Source: Gammaproteobacteria bacterium (GTDB lineage Bacteria; Pseudomonadota; Gammaproteobacteria; UBA1113). Taken from it: a stretch of DNA of 12,182 nt. Positions 1 to 7,356 of the stretch are shown piece by piece. Position numbers and translations under genes: made by a program. The notes under the pieces were generated by a model, which had not been told where the DNA came from, did not search any database, and worked only from the letters and a program-made list of their open reading frames with translations. How positions within the stretch are numbered: position 1 is the first letter of the stretch; every line of letters starts with the position of its first letter. Location: positions 1-12,182 of the forward strand of contig JAIELR010000147.1 of NCBI GenBank assembly GCA_019752835.1. Reading direction: 5' to 3'.

Positions 1-85
1 GAGTAAGGTGTTGCCTCTATATTGAGCATTAAAAGCGCTTTAATACGGGCTACACTGTTTAAAAAATACCAGGGGATCCCTCAGA

Positions 86-173
86 GCGCAGCGCCCTCGG
101 CGAAGCCAAATCCGGGGGAATGTCTCCTGCAAGATATCTCACCCCGGATTTGGCTTCGCCGAGGGCGCTGCGC
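86..173. repeat. REP-like long inverted repeat downstream of tex
   Basis: Two perfectly complementary 32-nt arms (86-117 and 142-173) enclose a 24-nt spacer, giving a very stable GC-rich hairpin in AT-rich surroundings. The right arm continues as a REP-like unit: CCCGGAT at 143-149 pairs with ATCCGGG at 177-183, followed by the typical GGGCTAC edge (181-187). The same GGGCTAC occurs at 47-53, so a second, decayed unit may lie on the left. It begins about 10 nt beyond the tex stop codon. REP-type palindromes commonly sit at 3' ends of genes and can stabilise mRNA or aid termination. No U-run follows the stem directly on the tex strand; the nearest T-run on that strand is at 61-66. A classical intrinsic terminator is therefore not supported. 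Confidence 0.8.
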
Positions 174-193
174 TGCATCCGGGCTACATTAAA

Positions 194-2587
194 CTACACC
201 CTTTCTTTTAGTTTTGCCAGCGCATCAGCAAAGGCATTACCCATAATGGACTCACCTTCTGTTTTAGGCGCTTTTTTAGCTGGAGGAGGACTTGAAGGCC
301 TCGTTCCAGATCGTCTGTTGGCATCTGCCTGATGTGCGGGTCTAGACCCTTGGTGAGTTTTTTCTTGCGCCCGGTCACTATTGGCTTTAACAGGTGGTGC
401 GTCTTCTAATTTCATACTTAATGAAATTCGTTTACGCGAAATATCGACCTCCATTACTTTAACCTTAACGATCCCACCGGCTTTGACCACACTACGAGGA
501 TCTTGCACAAATTTATGCGCTAATTCTGAAATATGGATTAAGCCATCTTGATGCACGCCAATATCTACAAAAGCACCAAAATTGGTCACGTTGGTGACTA
601 CGCCTTCTAAGACCATTCCTGGCTTCAAATCAGCAAGTGTTTCAACGCCTTCTTGAAATTGCGCGGTTTTAAACTCGGGTCTTGGGTCACGGCCGGGTTT
701 ATCAAGCTCTGCGATAATATCAACGATAGTAGGAATACCAAAAACCTCATCGACATAATCAGACGCTTTAATACTCTTGAGAAAATTCGAGTCGCCAATA
801 ATGGCTTTAATATCGCGCTGCGCTGTGGCAATAATACGCTCAACAACGGGGTAAGCCTCAGGGTGAACAGATGAGGCATCCAGCGGATTATCGCCATTAC
901 TAATACGTAAGAATCCTGCCGCTTGTTCAAAGGTTTTGTCACCCAGGCGTGGAACTTCTTTTAATTGACGTCTATTTTTAAAAGCACCATGCGCATCTCG
1001 AAACTCAACAATATTGCGAGCAACGGTTTCGTTTAAACCTGACACACGCGCAAGCAGCGGAACAGAAGCGGTATTTAAATCAACACCTACCGCATTCACG
1101 CAATCCTCCACTATCGTATCAAGATGCTGCCCCAAATTCGTTTGATTCACATCATGTTGATATTGACCAACGCCGATCGACTTCGGTTCAATTTTAACTA
1201 ACTCAGCCAACGGATCTTGTAAACGACGCGCAATTGAAATAGCGCCGCGAATAGTAACATCAATATCAGGAAATTCATTAGACGCTAATTCAGACGCCGA
1301 ATAAACCGACGCCCCTGCCTCTGAAACCACCAATTTAGTCATCTTTAATTCTGGATTATTTTTTATCAATGTTGTGGCCAACTGATCGGTTTCGCGCGAT
1401 GCGGTTCCATTCCCAATACTGATCAGGGTCACCTTATGTTTTTGACAAAGTGCCGTCAGCGTTTTTAACGCAGCATCCCATTGTTTTTGCGGAACATGAG
1501 GATAGATGACACTGTGTCCAAGCATTTTGCCGGTATCATCAACAATGGCGACTTTAACGCCGGTACGAAGACCAGGATCTAAGCCCATCGTCACATGCCT
1601 TCCCGCCGGGGATGCCAATAATAAATCACGCAAATTGAGGCCAAATACGCGAATAGCTTCTGTTTCTGCCGTTTCCCGAATGATATTAATCAATTCCAGC
1701 TCTAATTGAGGCTGTAACTTTATTTTCCACGTCCAGCGCACGGTTTCTTGGAGCCAAGGGTCTGCAGCGTGGGTTGCGCGGGCAATATCGGATATAGATG
1801 TTTGAAGGGCAATCAAGCGTTCACATGGATTAAAGACCTGCTCCGCAGGGGTAGCAACTTCAATATTGATCGTCAAAATGCCTTCGCGACGACCGCGCAA
1901 AATAGCAAGAATACGGTGCGAAGGGATCTTATTAATCGCTTCACTAAAATCATAATAATCTGAAAATTTTTGCCCATCGATTTCTTTACCGCTCACTACG
2001 TGACTTTTAATCAGGGCATTTTTCCACAAATAATCACGCAATTGTCCAAGTAACTCAGCATCTTCTGCGAAACGCTCCATCAAAATTTGACGCGCGCCCT
2101 CGAGTGCAGCCTTAGCATCAGGAATGCCTTTTTCTAGGTCGATATAGGTTGCTGCGAGCTCTTGAGGTATCAACGCTGCATCTTCCCATAAGGCTAAAGC
2201 CAATGGCTCAAGGCCAGCTTCTTTTGCAATTTGTGCTTTAGTGCGGCGTTTGGGTTTGTAGGGTAAATATAAATCTTCCAAGCGGGTTTTATTATCGGCA
2301 GCCTCGATGGCTTGGCCCAATTCGGGCGTAAGCTTTTCTTGTTCGCTAATGCTTTTTAGAATAACCGCTCGACGCTCTTCAAGTTCGCGCAGATATTTCA
2401 ATCGATCTTCGAGAGTACGTAATTGACTATCATCCAAGCCAGCGCCACCACTTTCAGCGCTCGTGACTTCTTTTCGATAACGTGCGATGAATGGCACGGT
2501 TGCGCCACCATCCAATAACTCTACAGCTGCTTCAACTTGCTTTGGTTTAACATTAAGTTCAGCCGCGATTCTTCCGATAATATCCAT
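194..2587 (-). CDS. tex: Tex, S1-domain transcription accessory / RNA-binding protein
   Basis: This 797-residue cytoplasmic protein is a full-length member of the Tex/YhgF family of nucleic-acid-binding proteins, linked to transcription and RNA metabolism. The N-terminal Tex region opens with [13 protein letters not shown] and the conserved [11 protein letters not shown] YqgF/RNase H-like domain follows at about 333-455 ([10 protein letters not shown]). Next is a helix-hairpin-helix region at about 500-560 ([18 protein letters not shown]) and an S1 RNA-binding domain at about 655-726 ([16 protein letters not shown]). The tail (727-797) is a basic, proline-rich linker ending in a short helix. 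A short Ser/Glu/Gly-rich stretch at about 43-49, before GLDD, appears to be an insertion relative to the usual sequence. The ATG at 2587 fits the family N-terminus; only a weak AGG lies in front. The gene is transcribed alone, divergently from the lipoprotein, and its GC content is higher than that of the genes to the right. Confidence 0.97.
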   Translation of the reverse strand: MDIIGRIAAELNVKPKQVEAAVELLDGGATVPFIARYRKEVTSAESGGAGLDDSQLRTLEDRLKYLRELEERRAVILKSISEQEKLTPELGQAIEAADNKTRLEDLYLPYKPKRRTKAQIAKEAGLEPLALALWEDAALIPQELAATYIDLEKGIPDAKAALEGARQILMERFAEDAELLGQLRDYLWKNALIKSHVVSGKEIDGQKFSDYYDFSEAINKIPSHRILAILRGRREGILTINIEVATPAEQVFNPCERLIALQTSISDIARATHAADPWLQETVRWTWKIKLQPQLELELINIIRETAETEAIRVFGLNLRDLLLASPAGRHVTMGLDPGLRTGVKVAIVDDTGKMLGHSVIYPHVPQKQWDAALKTLTALCQKHKVTLISIGNGTASRETDQLATTLIKNNPELKMTKLVVSEAGASVYSASELASNEFPDIDVTIRGAISIARRLQDPLAELVKIEPKSIGVGQYQHDVNQTNLGQHLDTIVEDCVNAVGVDLNTASVPLLARVSGLNETVARNIVEFRDAHGAFKNRRQLKEVPRLGDKTFEQAAGFLRISNGDNPLDASSVHPEAYPVVERIIATAQRDIKAIIGDSNFLKSIKASDYVDEVFGIPTIVDIIAELDKPGRDPRPEFKTAQFQEGVETLADLKPGMVLEGVVTNVTNFGAFVDIGVHQDGLIHISELAHKFVQDPRSVVKAGGIVKVKVMEVDISRKRISLSMKLEDAPPVKANSDRAQEKTHQGSRPAHQADANRRSGTRPSSPPPAKKAPKTEGESIMGNAFADALAKLKERV

Positions 2588-2603
2588 TATATATGCCTGT
2601 TAA

Positions 2604-2631
2604 ATTATACGATGTACTATACGACTCGCAA
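2604..2631 (-). promoter_or_regulatory. Putative sigma70 promoter of tex
   Basis: On the minus strand TTGCGA (2626-2631) and a perfect TATAAT (2604-2609) are separated by 16 nt. Transcription would start near 2597, leaving an unusually short leader of about 10 nt before the tex ATG. The call rests on sequence match alone, and a promoter further upstream is possible. Confidence 0.45.
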
Positions 2632-2708
2632 ATTCATTCTCGATGCGTATAGCGGAAAAATTTTTAAAGCCTCTTGATGATTGCCTGGAGCTATCAACTA
2701 AACAAATA

Positions 2709-2736
2709 CTGACAAATCTGAGTTTGAGTATATAAT
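2709..2736 (+). promoter_or_regulatory. Putative sigma70 promoter of the lipoprotein gene
   Basis: CTGACA (2709-2714) and a perfect TATAAT (2731-2736) are 16 nt apart, about 40 nt ahead of the lipoprotein start. It may also drive the methyltransferase and flippase genes, since no terminator-like hairpin is visible in the 23 nt between lipoprotein and methyltransferase. It is divergent from the tex promoter. Confidence 0.55.
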
Positions 2737-2776
2737 ACCCTTTTGTTTTTGGAATCGCTAATCAACGAGGATGTCG

Positions 2777-3589
2777 ATGATTAAAAAATTGCCCTGGTTT
2801 ATTTTATGTGCCGCTAGCGTATTGCTATTTGGTTGTACTGTCAAGCAAAATATTGCACAACCTGACCCGCAACCAGCCATCGCTCAACCGACTGTTTCGC
2901 TAAGTGGCACGCAAAGCTCAACCGCCTATAATATGCCGCGATTTCAGAGCATTTCAATAGCGGGGCCCTATGTGCTGAACTATCAGACAAATAGCAATAC
3001 TTACCTCAATCCGACCGGTTTAGCCGCGGTGTCAGTTGCAGGCGATAGCCGCATTGTGGATCACACCCAGGTTTTAGTTAAAAATGACACCTTATTTGTC
3101 TTTTTAAATCCCGATTATCAGTGTGATCCCTCCGCTGGCCGCGCAACAGTAACGGTACAGACGACAGCGCCTCTTCGACGTGCTTTTTTTGGGGGCAATA
3201 CATCAGCAAATCTTCAAAATATTTATGGTGATCGCCTTTCTGTCCTCGTTGAAGGCTCCGCTTATGTTGCGCTATCTGGTCAAGTGAACCGCCTCGATGC
3301 AACCGCTATAGATAATTCGCGCTTAAATGCGAAATGTTTAGTAAGCCAAGCGGCTTTTGTTAATACGACGGATACTGCCCAGGCTGAAATTCTCGGCGGT
3401 CCTGGCATCAGTGGGCTTGCAGCCAAGCAAAGTGATATTTATTACTATACTAACCCCCAGATGATTGCGCCTTATCAACGACAATCTGGCTCAGTGATGT
3501 CTATGGTCGGCGTTGCGCCGGCTAGCATCTCCATAATGAATGAAGATACGGGTATACCCGCTGACAGTACCGATTTTGGCATTAAATAA
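2777..3589 (+). CDS. Outer-membrane lipoprotein with GIN (DUF2807-like) beta-helix domain
   Basis: The product is a predicted secreted lipoprotein of 270 residues. A basic start (MIKKLPW), a hydrophobic stretch and a lipobox-like LFGC put the lipid-modified cysteine at residue 20. Threonine rather than aspartate follows it, which favours outer-membrane sorting. After a Gln/Pro-rich linker, the segment FQSISIAGPYVLN opens a domain with repeating short beta strands (LSVLVEGSAYVALSG, LDATAIDNSRLNA, AEILGGPGISGLA). This is the pattern of DUF2807/GIN proteins, a beta-helix family called putative autotransporter adhesin head. Two cysteines lie in YQCDP and NAKCL. The ATG at 2771 is in frame, but the ribosome-binding site ACGAGG at 2765-2770 touches it; it stands 6 nt from the ATG at 2777, which I therefore prefer. 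The molecular role is unknown; surface exposure or binding is only an inference from the family. Confidence 0.8.
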   Translation: MIKKLPWFILCAASVLLFGCTVKQNIAQPDPQPAIAQPTVSLSGTQSSTAYNMPRFQSISIAGPYVLNYQTNSNTYLNPTGLAAVSVAGDSRIVDHTQVLVKNDTLFVFLNPDYQCDPSAGRATVTVQTTAPLRRAFFGGNTSANLQNIYGDRLSVLVEGSAYVALSGQVNRLDATAIDNSRLNAKCLVSQAAFVNTTDTAQAEILGGPGISGLAAKQSDIYYYTNPQMIAPYQRQSGSVMSMVGVAPASISIMNEDTGIPADSTDFGIK

Positions 3590-3612
3590 TAGACTTCAAG
3601 GGCCTTAAAACA

Positions 3613-4650
3613 ATGTTACCCATTCAAGAATTAGATCTCACCTATATCTCTATCGAGCGCTGCCCATTATGTGAACACAACCAATTGGATGAATATGATT
3701 CAGGCACTGACACTTTAGCGATTGAAATTAATCGATTTTTATCTAAAAACGATGCGAAATTACCCCCTGTAATTAATACTCGACAGCAATGTAAGGCTTG
3801 TCATCATATTTTTTTATCACCGCGAATGGACCCAAAAAGTCTTAAAAAAATATACGAATATTGGTATGGTTTTGCTTATAATCGAATTTTTGACGATAAC
3901 GCTCATATCGCTACTCGATTAAACGAATTTCGTAAATTCCATATGAAAACCGTAAATAAATATAGAAACAACCGCAAAACTCTTTTAGATATTGGTTGTG
4001 GCAGTGGTTTATTTATTAAGGTTGCCGCTGAACAAGGTTGGTCAACTATTGGTATTGAAATGGATGAAAATGCGGCTAAATTTGGACAAGAGCACTTTGG
4101 TGCTAATATACGAATAGGCACATTAGAAACTGCATTAAATTTCAATGAAAAATTTGATGTCATTACCATGTTCGATTATCTCGAACATAGTTCTTCGCCC
4201 AAGGAGGATATTACTCTTGCCAAAAAATTGCTTAACCCTAACGGCCTATTAATTATTCGAGTTCCGAATGCTAATAGTTTGCAATCCAAATTTATGAAAA
4301 AGCAATGGCTAGCGATTATTTCAAATCATTTATCTTATTTTTCGCCAGACGTATTATGTGATTATCTTAAAAAAAATGACTTCAATATAGAAACTGTTTT
4401 TGCTAAAAATTATCAAAATGAATTTAATATTTTGCAACAACGTTTTAATTGGGCGCTAGGGAAGTTAATTAACAAGAAAAAAATTAACTCGCTCTCAAAT
4501 GATAATTTTATATCTCAAGAGCAGGTTAATGCCAACGCTTTCAAACGATTATTACATAGCTTACTTATTGAGCAGATTGATCATATTGGTGGTTGGTTTA
4601 ACAAGGGTAACAATTTGATGGTGGTGGCAAAAAAAAATGGTAAAGATTAA
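3613..4650 (+). CDS. Class I SAM methyltransferase with N-terminal zinc ribbon
   Basis: This 345-residue protein transfers a methyl group from S-adenosylmethionine; the acceptor is not known. A zinc-ribbon-like module uses C17-P-L-C20 and C60-K-A-C63. The Rossmann domain has motif I at 124-134 (LLDIGCGSGLF), the acidic residue ending strand 2 at E149 (IGIEMD), motif II at 181-192 (FDVITMFDYLEH) and motif III around 206-219 (LLNPNGLLIIRVPN). Zinc-ribbon plus Methyltransf_23-type proteins of this size are common in sugar, O-antigen and natural-product clusters. The gene follows the lipoprotein by 23 nt, and its last 14 nt overlap the start of the flippase gene, which suggests coupled translation and a shared pathway, perhaps methylation of a lipid-linked glycan. 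AAGGG about 10 nt upstream is a modest ribosome-binding site. Base composition is clearly more AT-rich than tex. Confidence 0.85.
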   Translation: MLPIQELDLTYISIERCPLCEHNQLDEYDSGTDTLAIEINRFLSKNDAKLPPVINTRQQCKACHHIFLSPRMDPKSLKKIYEYWYGFAYNRIFDDNAHIATRLNEFRKFHMKTVNKYRNNRKTLLDIGCGSGLFIKVAAEQGWSTIGIEMDENAAKFGQEHFGANIRIGTLETALNFNEKFDVITMFDYLEHSSSPKEDITLAKKLLNPNGLLIIRVPNANSLQSKFMKKQWLAIISNHLSYFSPDVLCDYLKKNDFNIETVFAKNYQNEFNILQQRFNWALGKLINKKKINSLSNDNFISQEQVNANAFKRLLHSLLIEQIDHIGGWFNKGNNLMVVAKKNGKD

Positions 4651-5548
4651 TTTTAAGTCAATTATGCTGGTTGCGGGTTTAACCGTAGTAACTAGTTTAT
4701 TGGGATTTGTTCGCGAAATGTTTTTTGCGCGCAATTTTGGTACCTCGATGCAGGCCGATGCATTTATCACCGCATTTTCAATTGTATCTACCGGATTCTT
4801 GATTTTTACTGCAGGGACATTACAATCGGCATTTATGCCTCGTTATCAGAGTTTATTATCGGTTGAAACGGGGGAGAGAGCCGTCAAACTTTTGCGGACA
4901 ACGTTATTCAGATTGTTTTTAATTCTTATTTTACTCACTGTATTAACCATTATTTTTTCAAGTCAAATAGTTAATTTAATTACCCCAGGGTTTGACCCTG
5001 CGCGAAAAGCACTTACAAGTACACTAATTAAAATCATGGCCCCCGCAATATTGTTGATGGGAAGTGGAAACATTTTGCAATGTATTTTACACGCGCATCA
5101 ACGTTTTATATTACCGGCACTTGTTCCATCACTAACGAATTTGGTAAGTATTGCATTTTTGGCCATTGCTGCATCAAAATTTGGCGTTACGGGGTTCAGC
5201 CTTGTTATTTTATTGGGCTCAGGCCTATGGTGGGTATTTCTTTTTCCCTTTGTCTGGAAGTATTTTTCGGGTAAGGGAGAAGTTTCCGCCGTTAACACTG
5301 ATTTCAAAAAAATTGCCTTAAATTTTCTACCTTTATTACTTTTGTTGATCAGTGATCAGGTCTGCGCATTAATACAAAAAGGTTTGGTTTCAGGCTTAGG
5401 CGTGGGATATATTTCTGCGTTGAATTATGCATCAAGGCTTTCGGGATTGCCTATTGGTATTTTTAGCATGGCGGTAGTGACTGTTTTTTTTCCAGCGCTC
5501 GTCAGCGCGATGTCATCTGGAAATAAACAATTAAGGAACAGTGCTTGA
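4637..5548 (+). CDS. MurJ/MviN-family lipid flippase, N-terminal part (frameshifted)
   Basis: These 303 residues match the first eight or so membrane helices of the MVF (MurJ/MviN) family, integral membrane proteins that flip undecaprenyl-linked precursors such as lipid II. Recognisable segments are LLGFVREMFFARNFG (21-35), ADAFITAF (40-47), FDPARKA (119-125) and YASRLSGLPIGIFSMAVVTVFFPAL (264-288, written as a span). Compared from memory with E. coli MurJ, R24, D39 and R270 have counterparts (R26, D41, R267), while R18 and R52 are replaced (S20, F54). This suggests a paralog with another substrate rather than the essential lipid II flippase. The frame ends in a TGA at 5546-5548, in the loop after about helix 8, and the missing half continues at once in another frame. 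The first 14 nt overlap the methyltransferase gene. An internal ATG at 4664 is a possible alternative start, with no better ribosome-binding site. Confidence 0.85.
   Translation: MVKINFKSIMLVAGLTVVTSLLGFVREMFFARNFGTSMQADAFITAFSIVSTGFLIFTAGTLQSAFMPRYQSLLSVETGERAVKLLRTTLFRLFLILILLTVLTIIFSSQIVNLITPGFDPARKALTSTLIKIMAPAILLMGSGNILQCILHAHQRFILPALVPSLTNLVSIAFLAIAASKFGVTGFSLVILLGSGLWWVFLFPFVWKYFSGKGEVSAVNTDFKKIALNFLPLLLLLISDQVCALIQKGLVSGLGVGYISALNYASRLSGLPIGIFSMAVVTVFFPALVSAMSSGNKQLRNSA
5533..5547 (+). promoter_or_regulatory. Ribosome-binding site and TTG restart at the flippase frame break
   Basis: AAGGA at 5533-5537 is followed by a 7-nt spacer and TTG at 5545, which overlaps the TGA stop (5546-5548) of the upstream half. 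This geometry would allow termination-coupled reinitiation of the second half. No heptanucleotide slippery sequence typical of -1 frameshifting is visible near the join. Confidence 0.4.
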
Positions 5549-6186
5549 GTGGTATTTCTGTTATTACTCTTTTTTCATTACCCATGACCTTATTTATACT
5601 TATAAATTCAACTAATTTGGTCAGTTTAGCTTTTCAGCGTGGTTCATTTAATAGTCATTCAGTTACTATCACAGCGAGTGCCTTATCATGGTACGTAATT
5701 GGAATGATTCCACAAAGTTTATTGGTTTTTTTAAATCGCATTTATTATTCCATTGAGCGAATGAAAACGCCTATGGTTATAGGGATATTTTCGGCTACCG
5801 TCTTTATTTTAATATGCATTTATTTGGTGCATCATATTGGTTATTTAGGCATAGCGATGGGCACCACGCTTTATGCGTTCATTTATACCTCTTTACTTTT
5901 TTTATTCATCAATAATGTGGTAAATATTACACTACGCGATATCGGTCGTATCCTTTGGCGCCCTGCTGCATCCACATCATTATGCACTATTGCTGCGGTA
6001 TTATTTATGCATTATGGTCATATAAGTAATACTATGGCTGTTGTATTTATTAACGGCATGATTTATTTTATTGGTTCAATATTGCTCTTGTTTTTGTTTA
6101 AAGAACCCATGGTAATGTTAGTTTATCGAAATTATATCGCTGCGCTTTTCTCGAAAAAACAAATGGTGGATAATTCTATTTCTTAA
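5545..6186 (+). CDS. MurJ/MviN-family lipid flippase, C-terminal part
   Basis: This 213-codon frame carries the remaining helices of the flippase. After SGISVITLFSLPM come the family segment LVSLAFQRGSF (25-35), a helix ending in NRIYYSIERMKTP (64-76) and several further hydrophobic helices. Joined to the preceding frame it gives about 515 residues, the usual MurJ length (about 511), and the alignment across the join is short by about one residue at most. It therefore arose by loss of one base (or needs a -1 shift), not by a large deletion. Upstream, this frame is closed by a TAA at 5524-5526. A TTG start at 5545 overlaps the previous stop as TTGA, and AAGGA (5533-5537) lies 7 nt ahead, so restart after termination is possible. 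Otherwise the pair is a pseudogene or a sequencing error. Nothing after the stop resembles a terminator. Confidence 0.75.
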   Translation: MSGISVITLFSLPMTLFILINSTNLVSLAFQRGSFNSHSVTITASALSWYVIGMIPQSLLVFLNRIYYSIERMKTPMVIGIFSATVFILICIYLVHHIGYLGIAMGTTLYAFIYTSLLFLFINNVVNITLRDIGRILWRPAASTSLCTIAAVLFMHYGHISNTMAVVFINGMIYFIGSILLLFLFKEPMVMLVYRNYIAALFSKKQMVDNSIS

Positions 6187-6243
6187 ATGCAGCCTTCGTT
6201 AGGTGGGCAATATAATGAGGGATGATGTTACCGCACTGTTTGC

Positions 6244-6540
6244 TCAAGGATGCTCAGTAATTGCTAAAATAGTAATTTCTTTTTTAAATGGGCCATAACA
6301 CCAAAAAATTCGATACGCTGCAGGTGTGTTGTTTTCTGCATAGGCTTCAAAAACTTCTTCGCCACTTGGACCTGTTAATGAACTGTACTTATGTGTGTTT
6401 AAGCTTGGGTGGCGAGGGTTGGTCTCTAAATAACCAAGCGCTTTGTGCACTGCTTTTAACCGCTTTGAAAGACTCTTATTATTTTCTAATATATCCAAGT
6501 CATCACTCGCTGATTGGGCAAATCTTAATTTAAAGGTCAT
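6244..6540 (-). CDS. RelE/ParE-like toxin of a type II toxin-antitoxin system
   Basis: The 98-residue product resembles small RelE/ParE-superfamily toxins, which usually act as ribosome-dependent mRNA endonucleases or gyrase inhibitors. Family-like parts are the N-terminal helices (ASDDLDILE, LKAVHKALGYLETNPRHPSL), then HKYSSLTGPSGEEVFEAY and the C-terminal strands YRIFWCYGP and ITILAITEHP. The start ATG overlaps the antitoxin stop as ATGA (6537-6540), the usual antitoxin-first coupling. The length is normal and the frame is intact. Which target it hits cannot be told from the sequence. The flippase gene on the other strand converges on it with a 57-nt gap and no clear terminator. Confidence 0.8.
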   Translation of the reverse strand: MTFKLRFAQSASDDLDILENNKSLSKRLKAVHKALGYLETNPRHPSLNTHKYSSLTGPSGEEVFEAYAENNTPAAYRIFWCYGPFKKEITILAITEHP

Positions 6541-6803
6541 TTTTCATCATCGCTTAAAAACTTAGAAAAACTTCCTCTATCAATCAACTTACCGACTTTC
6601 GCATCTTTAAGTCCATCGCTGACCTTTTTCATCGCGACTTTATTATTGAACAGCCATTTTTCACGTAAGGGTATTTCTGAGTAAGGCTCTAAAATTATTT
6701 TATGATCGTCAGTTTCTGTCACTGCGAAACCACTAATCCCATCTGCCAAATGACCTAATGTTATACGCCCTTTTGAATCGGGTCGTAGCATTTTAACTAA
6801 CAT
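6537..6803 (-). CDS. AbrB-type antitoxin of the RelE-like toxin
   Basis: The 88-residue protein starts with the swapped-hairpin AbrB/MazE-like DNA-binding pattern (DSKGRITLG at 9-17, then strands up to about residue 40). The second half, SDGLKDAKVGKLIDRGSFSKFL, is amphipathic and resembles the toxin-binding tail of Phd/YefM-type antitoxins. It would neutralise the toxin encoded by the overlapping downstream gene and, like most such antitoxins, repress its own promoter. The start at 6803 is supported by a strong AAGGAG ribosome-binding site (about 6810-6815), and a very good promoter lies at 6832-6860. An AbrB-like head joined to a Phd-like tail and paired with a RelE-like toxin is a plausible but less common combination. 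Confidence 0.75.
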   Translation of the reverse strand: MLVKMLRPDSKGRITLGHLADGISGFAVTETDDHKIILEPYSEIPLREKWLFNNKVAMKKVSDGLKDAKVGKLIDRGSFSKFLSDDEK

Positions 6804-6830
6804 GATTATCTCCTTTTTTAGATATTTTTA

Positions 6831-6860
6831 GAGTATAGCGCAAAAGTGGGAAATTATCAA
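6831..6860 (+). repeat. Copy 1 of a 26-30 nt dispersed element (at the toxin-antitoxin promoter)
   Basis: It shares GCAAAAGTGG followed by an ATTATCAA block with copy 2 (6946-6971), and 21 of 30 positions with the reverse complement of copy 3 (6991-7020). It carries the whole -35 to -10 region of the operon. It could be an operator-promoter unit or an arm of a decayed small mobile element. Confidence 0.6.
6832..6860 (-). promoter_or_regulatory. Promoter of the AbrB/RelE-like toxin-antitoxin operon
   Basis: On the minus strand TTGATA (6855-6860) and TATACT (6832-6837) are 17 nt apart, a near-consensus sigma70 promoter, about 30 nt ahead of the antitoxin ATG. The promoter coincides exactly with the first copy of a 26-30 nt repeat found twice more between 6946 and 7020. 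Confidence 0.65.
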
Positions 6861-6945
6861 TGTGGGATAATTGGATAATGGGAAGACGGAGTTTGGAATA
6901 GAAGTACTTTCCCATAGCACCGCAGAATATAGACGACCCATCAAT

Positions 6946-7020
6946 AAGTATGCAAAAGTGGATATTATCAAGTTCATTTTGGAGAAAAAATTGAGAGTTT
7001 CTCACTTTTATTGCATACTT
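6946..7020. repeat. Copies 2 and 3 of the element as an inverted repeat
   Basis: Copy 2 (6946-6971) is a direct repeat of copy 1. Copy 3 (6991-7020) is inverted, so 6946-6960 pairs with 7003-7020 (AAGTATGCA with TGCATACTT, then AAAGTG with CACTTT, with a 3-nt bulge). On the plus strand copy 3 keeps promoter-like geometry: TTGAGA at 6991-6996, 17 nt, CATACT at 7014-7019. In copy 2 the spacing is shortened to 13 nt. The rest of the 6804-7041 interval shows no convincing gene. Confidence 0.55.
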
Positions 7021-7041
7021 AATGATGACTACGATTAACGC

Positions 7042-7356
7042 TCACCCTGCCAAATGCTGCTCTTCATTACCAGCAACTACTGCCAAATGCATTCCCATCG
7101 CATGGAGAATATCATTTGTTCCCTTCAAGTGAGGATTACCCGTTTTAGATAATGACTTATACAAGCTAGTTCGACTTCGTTTTGTTTTTTCTGCCAATAT
7201 TTTCATGCCGCCATGAGCAGTAACGACATTTTTTAGCGCTAATAAAAAAACATCTAAATCGCCTCCCTCCAGTGCTGCATTCAAATAACCTGCAGCCTCA
7301 TCAGGATCAGTAAGCGTTTGAATCAAATAACTCTGGTAATCTATTGATTTACTCAT
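7042..7356 (-). CDS. higA: HigA-type antitoxin (addiction module antidote, COG3636-like)
   Basis: This 104-residue protein has the form of HigA-like antidotes paired with Gp49-type toxins: a leader LIQTLTDPDEAAGYLNAALEG, LKNVVTAHGGM, then a helix-turn-helix at about 48-72 (LAEKTKRSRTSLYKSLSK) and the closing GNPHLKGTNDILHAMGMHLAV. It binds and silences the toxin and normally represses the operon with it. The start at 7356 is set by AAGGGG (7365-7370), 8 nt upstream, and overlaps the end of the toxin frame by 8 nt (ATGAGTAA), the standard toxin-first order. A longer in-frame reading reaching back to 7686 exists, but it is an artefact of the toxin's frameshift. The antitoxin itself looks intact although its toxin is broken. 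Confidence 0.85.
   Translation of the reverse strand: MSKSIDYQSYLIQTLTDPDEAAGYLNAALEGGDLDVFLLALKNVVTAHGGMKILAEKTKRSRTSLYKSLSKTGNPHLKGTNDILHAMGMHLAVVAGNEEQHLAG

Noticed and set aside
120..332. Plus-strand ORF at the start of the window
   Set aside because: It is built from the REP-like repeat and the antisense of the tex 3' end.
625..942. Minus-strand ORF of 105 codons inside tex
   Set aside because: Alternative frame within a well-supported tex coding region.
2771..2776. ATG at 2771 as lipoprotein start
   Set aside because: The ribosome-binding site abuts it; the ATG at 2777 has normal 6-nt spacing.
5524..5550. Programmed -1 ribosomal frameshift in the flippase gene
   Set aside because: No X-XXY-YYZ slippery heptamer or evident downstream stem near the join; restart or mutation explains it better.
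6793..7005. Minus-strand ORF of 70 codons upstream of the AbrB-type antitoxin
   Set aside because: It overlaps the antitoxin start and its ribosome-binding site, spans the repeats and promoter, and resembles no protein family.
6831..7020. CRISPR-like repeats
   Set aside because: Only three imperfect copies, one inverted and with unequal spacing; not an array.
6871..7038. Plus-strand open frame of 55 codons with TTG start between the toxin-antitoxin loci
   Set aside because: Readable sequence but no ribosome-binding site, no recognised family, and it runs through the repeated elements.
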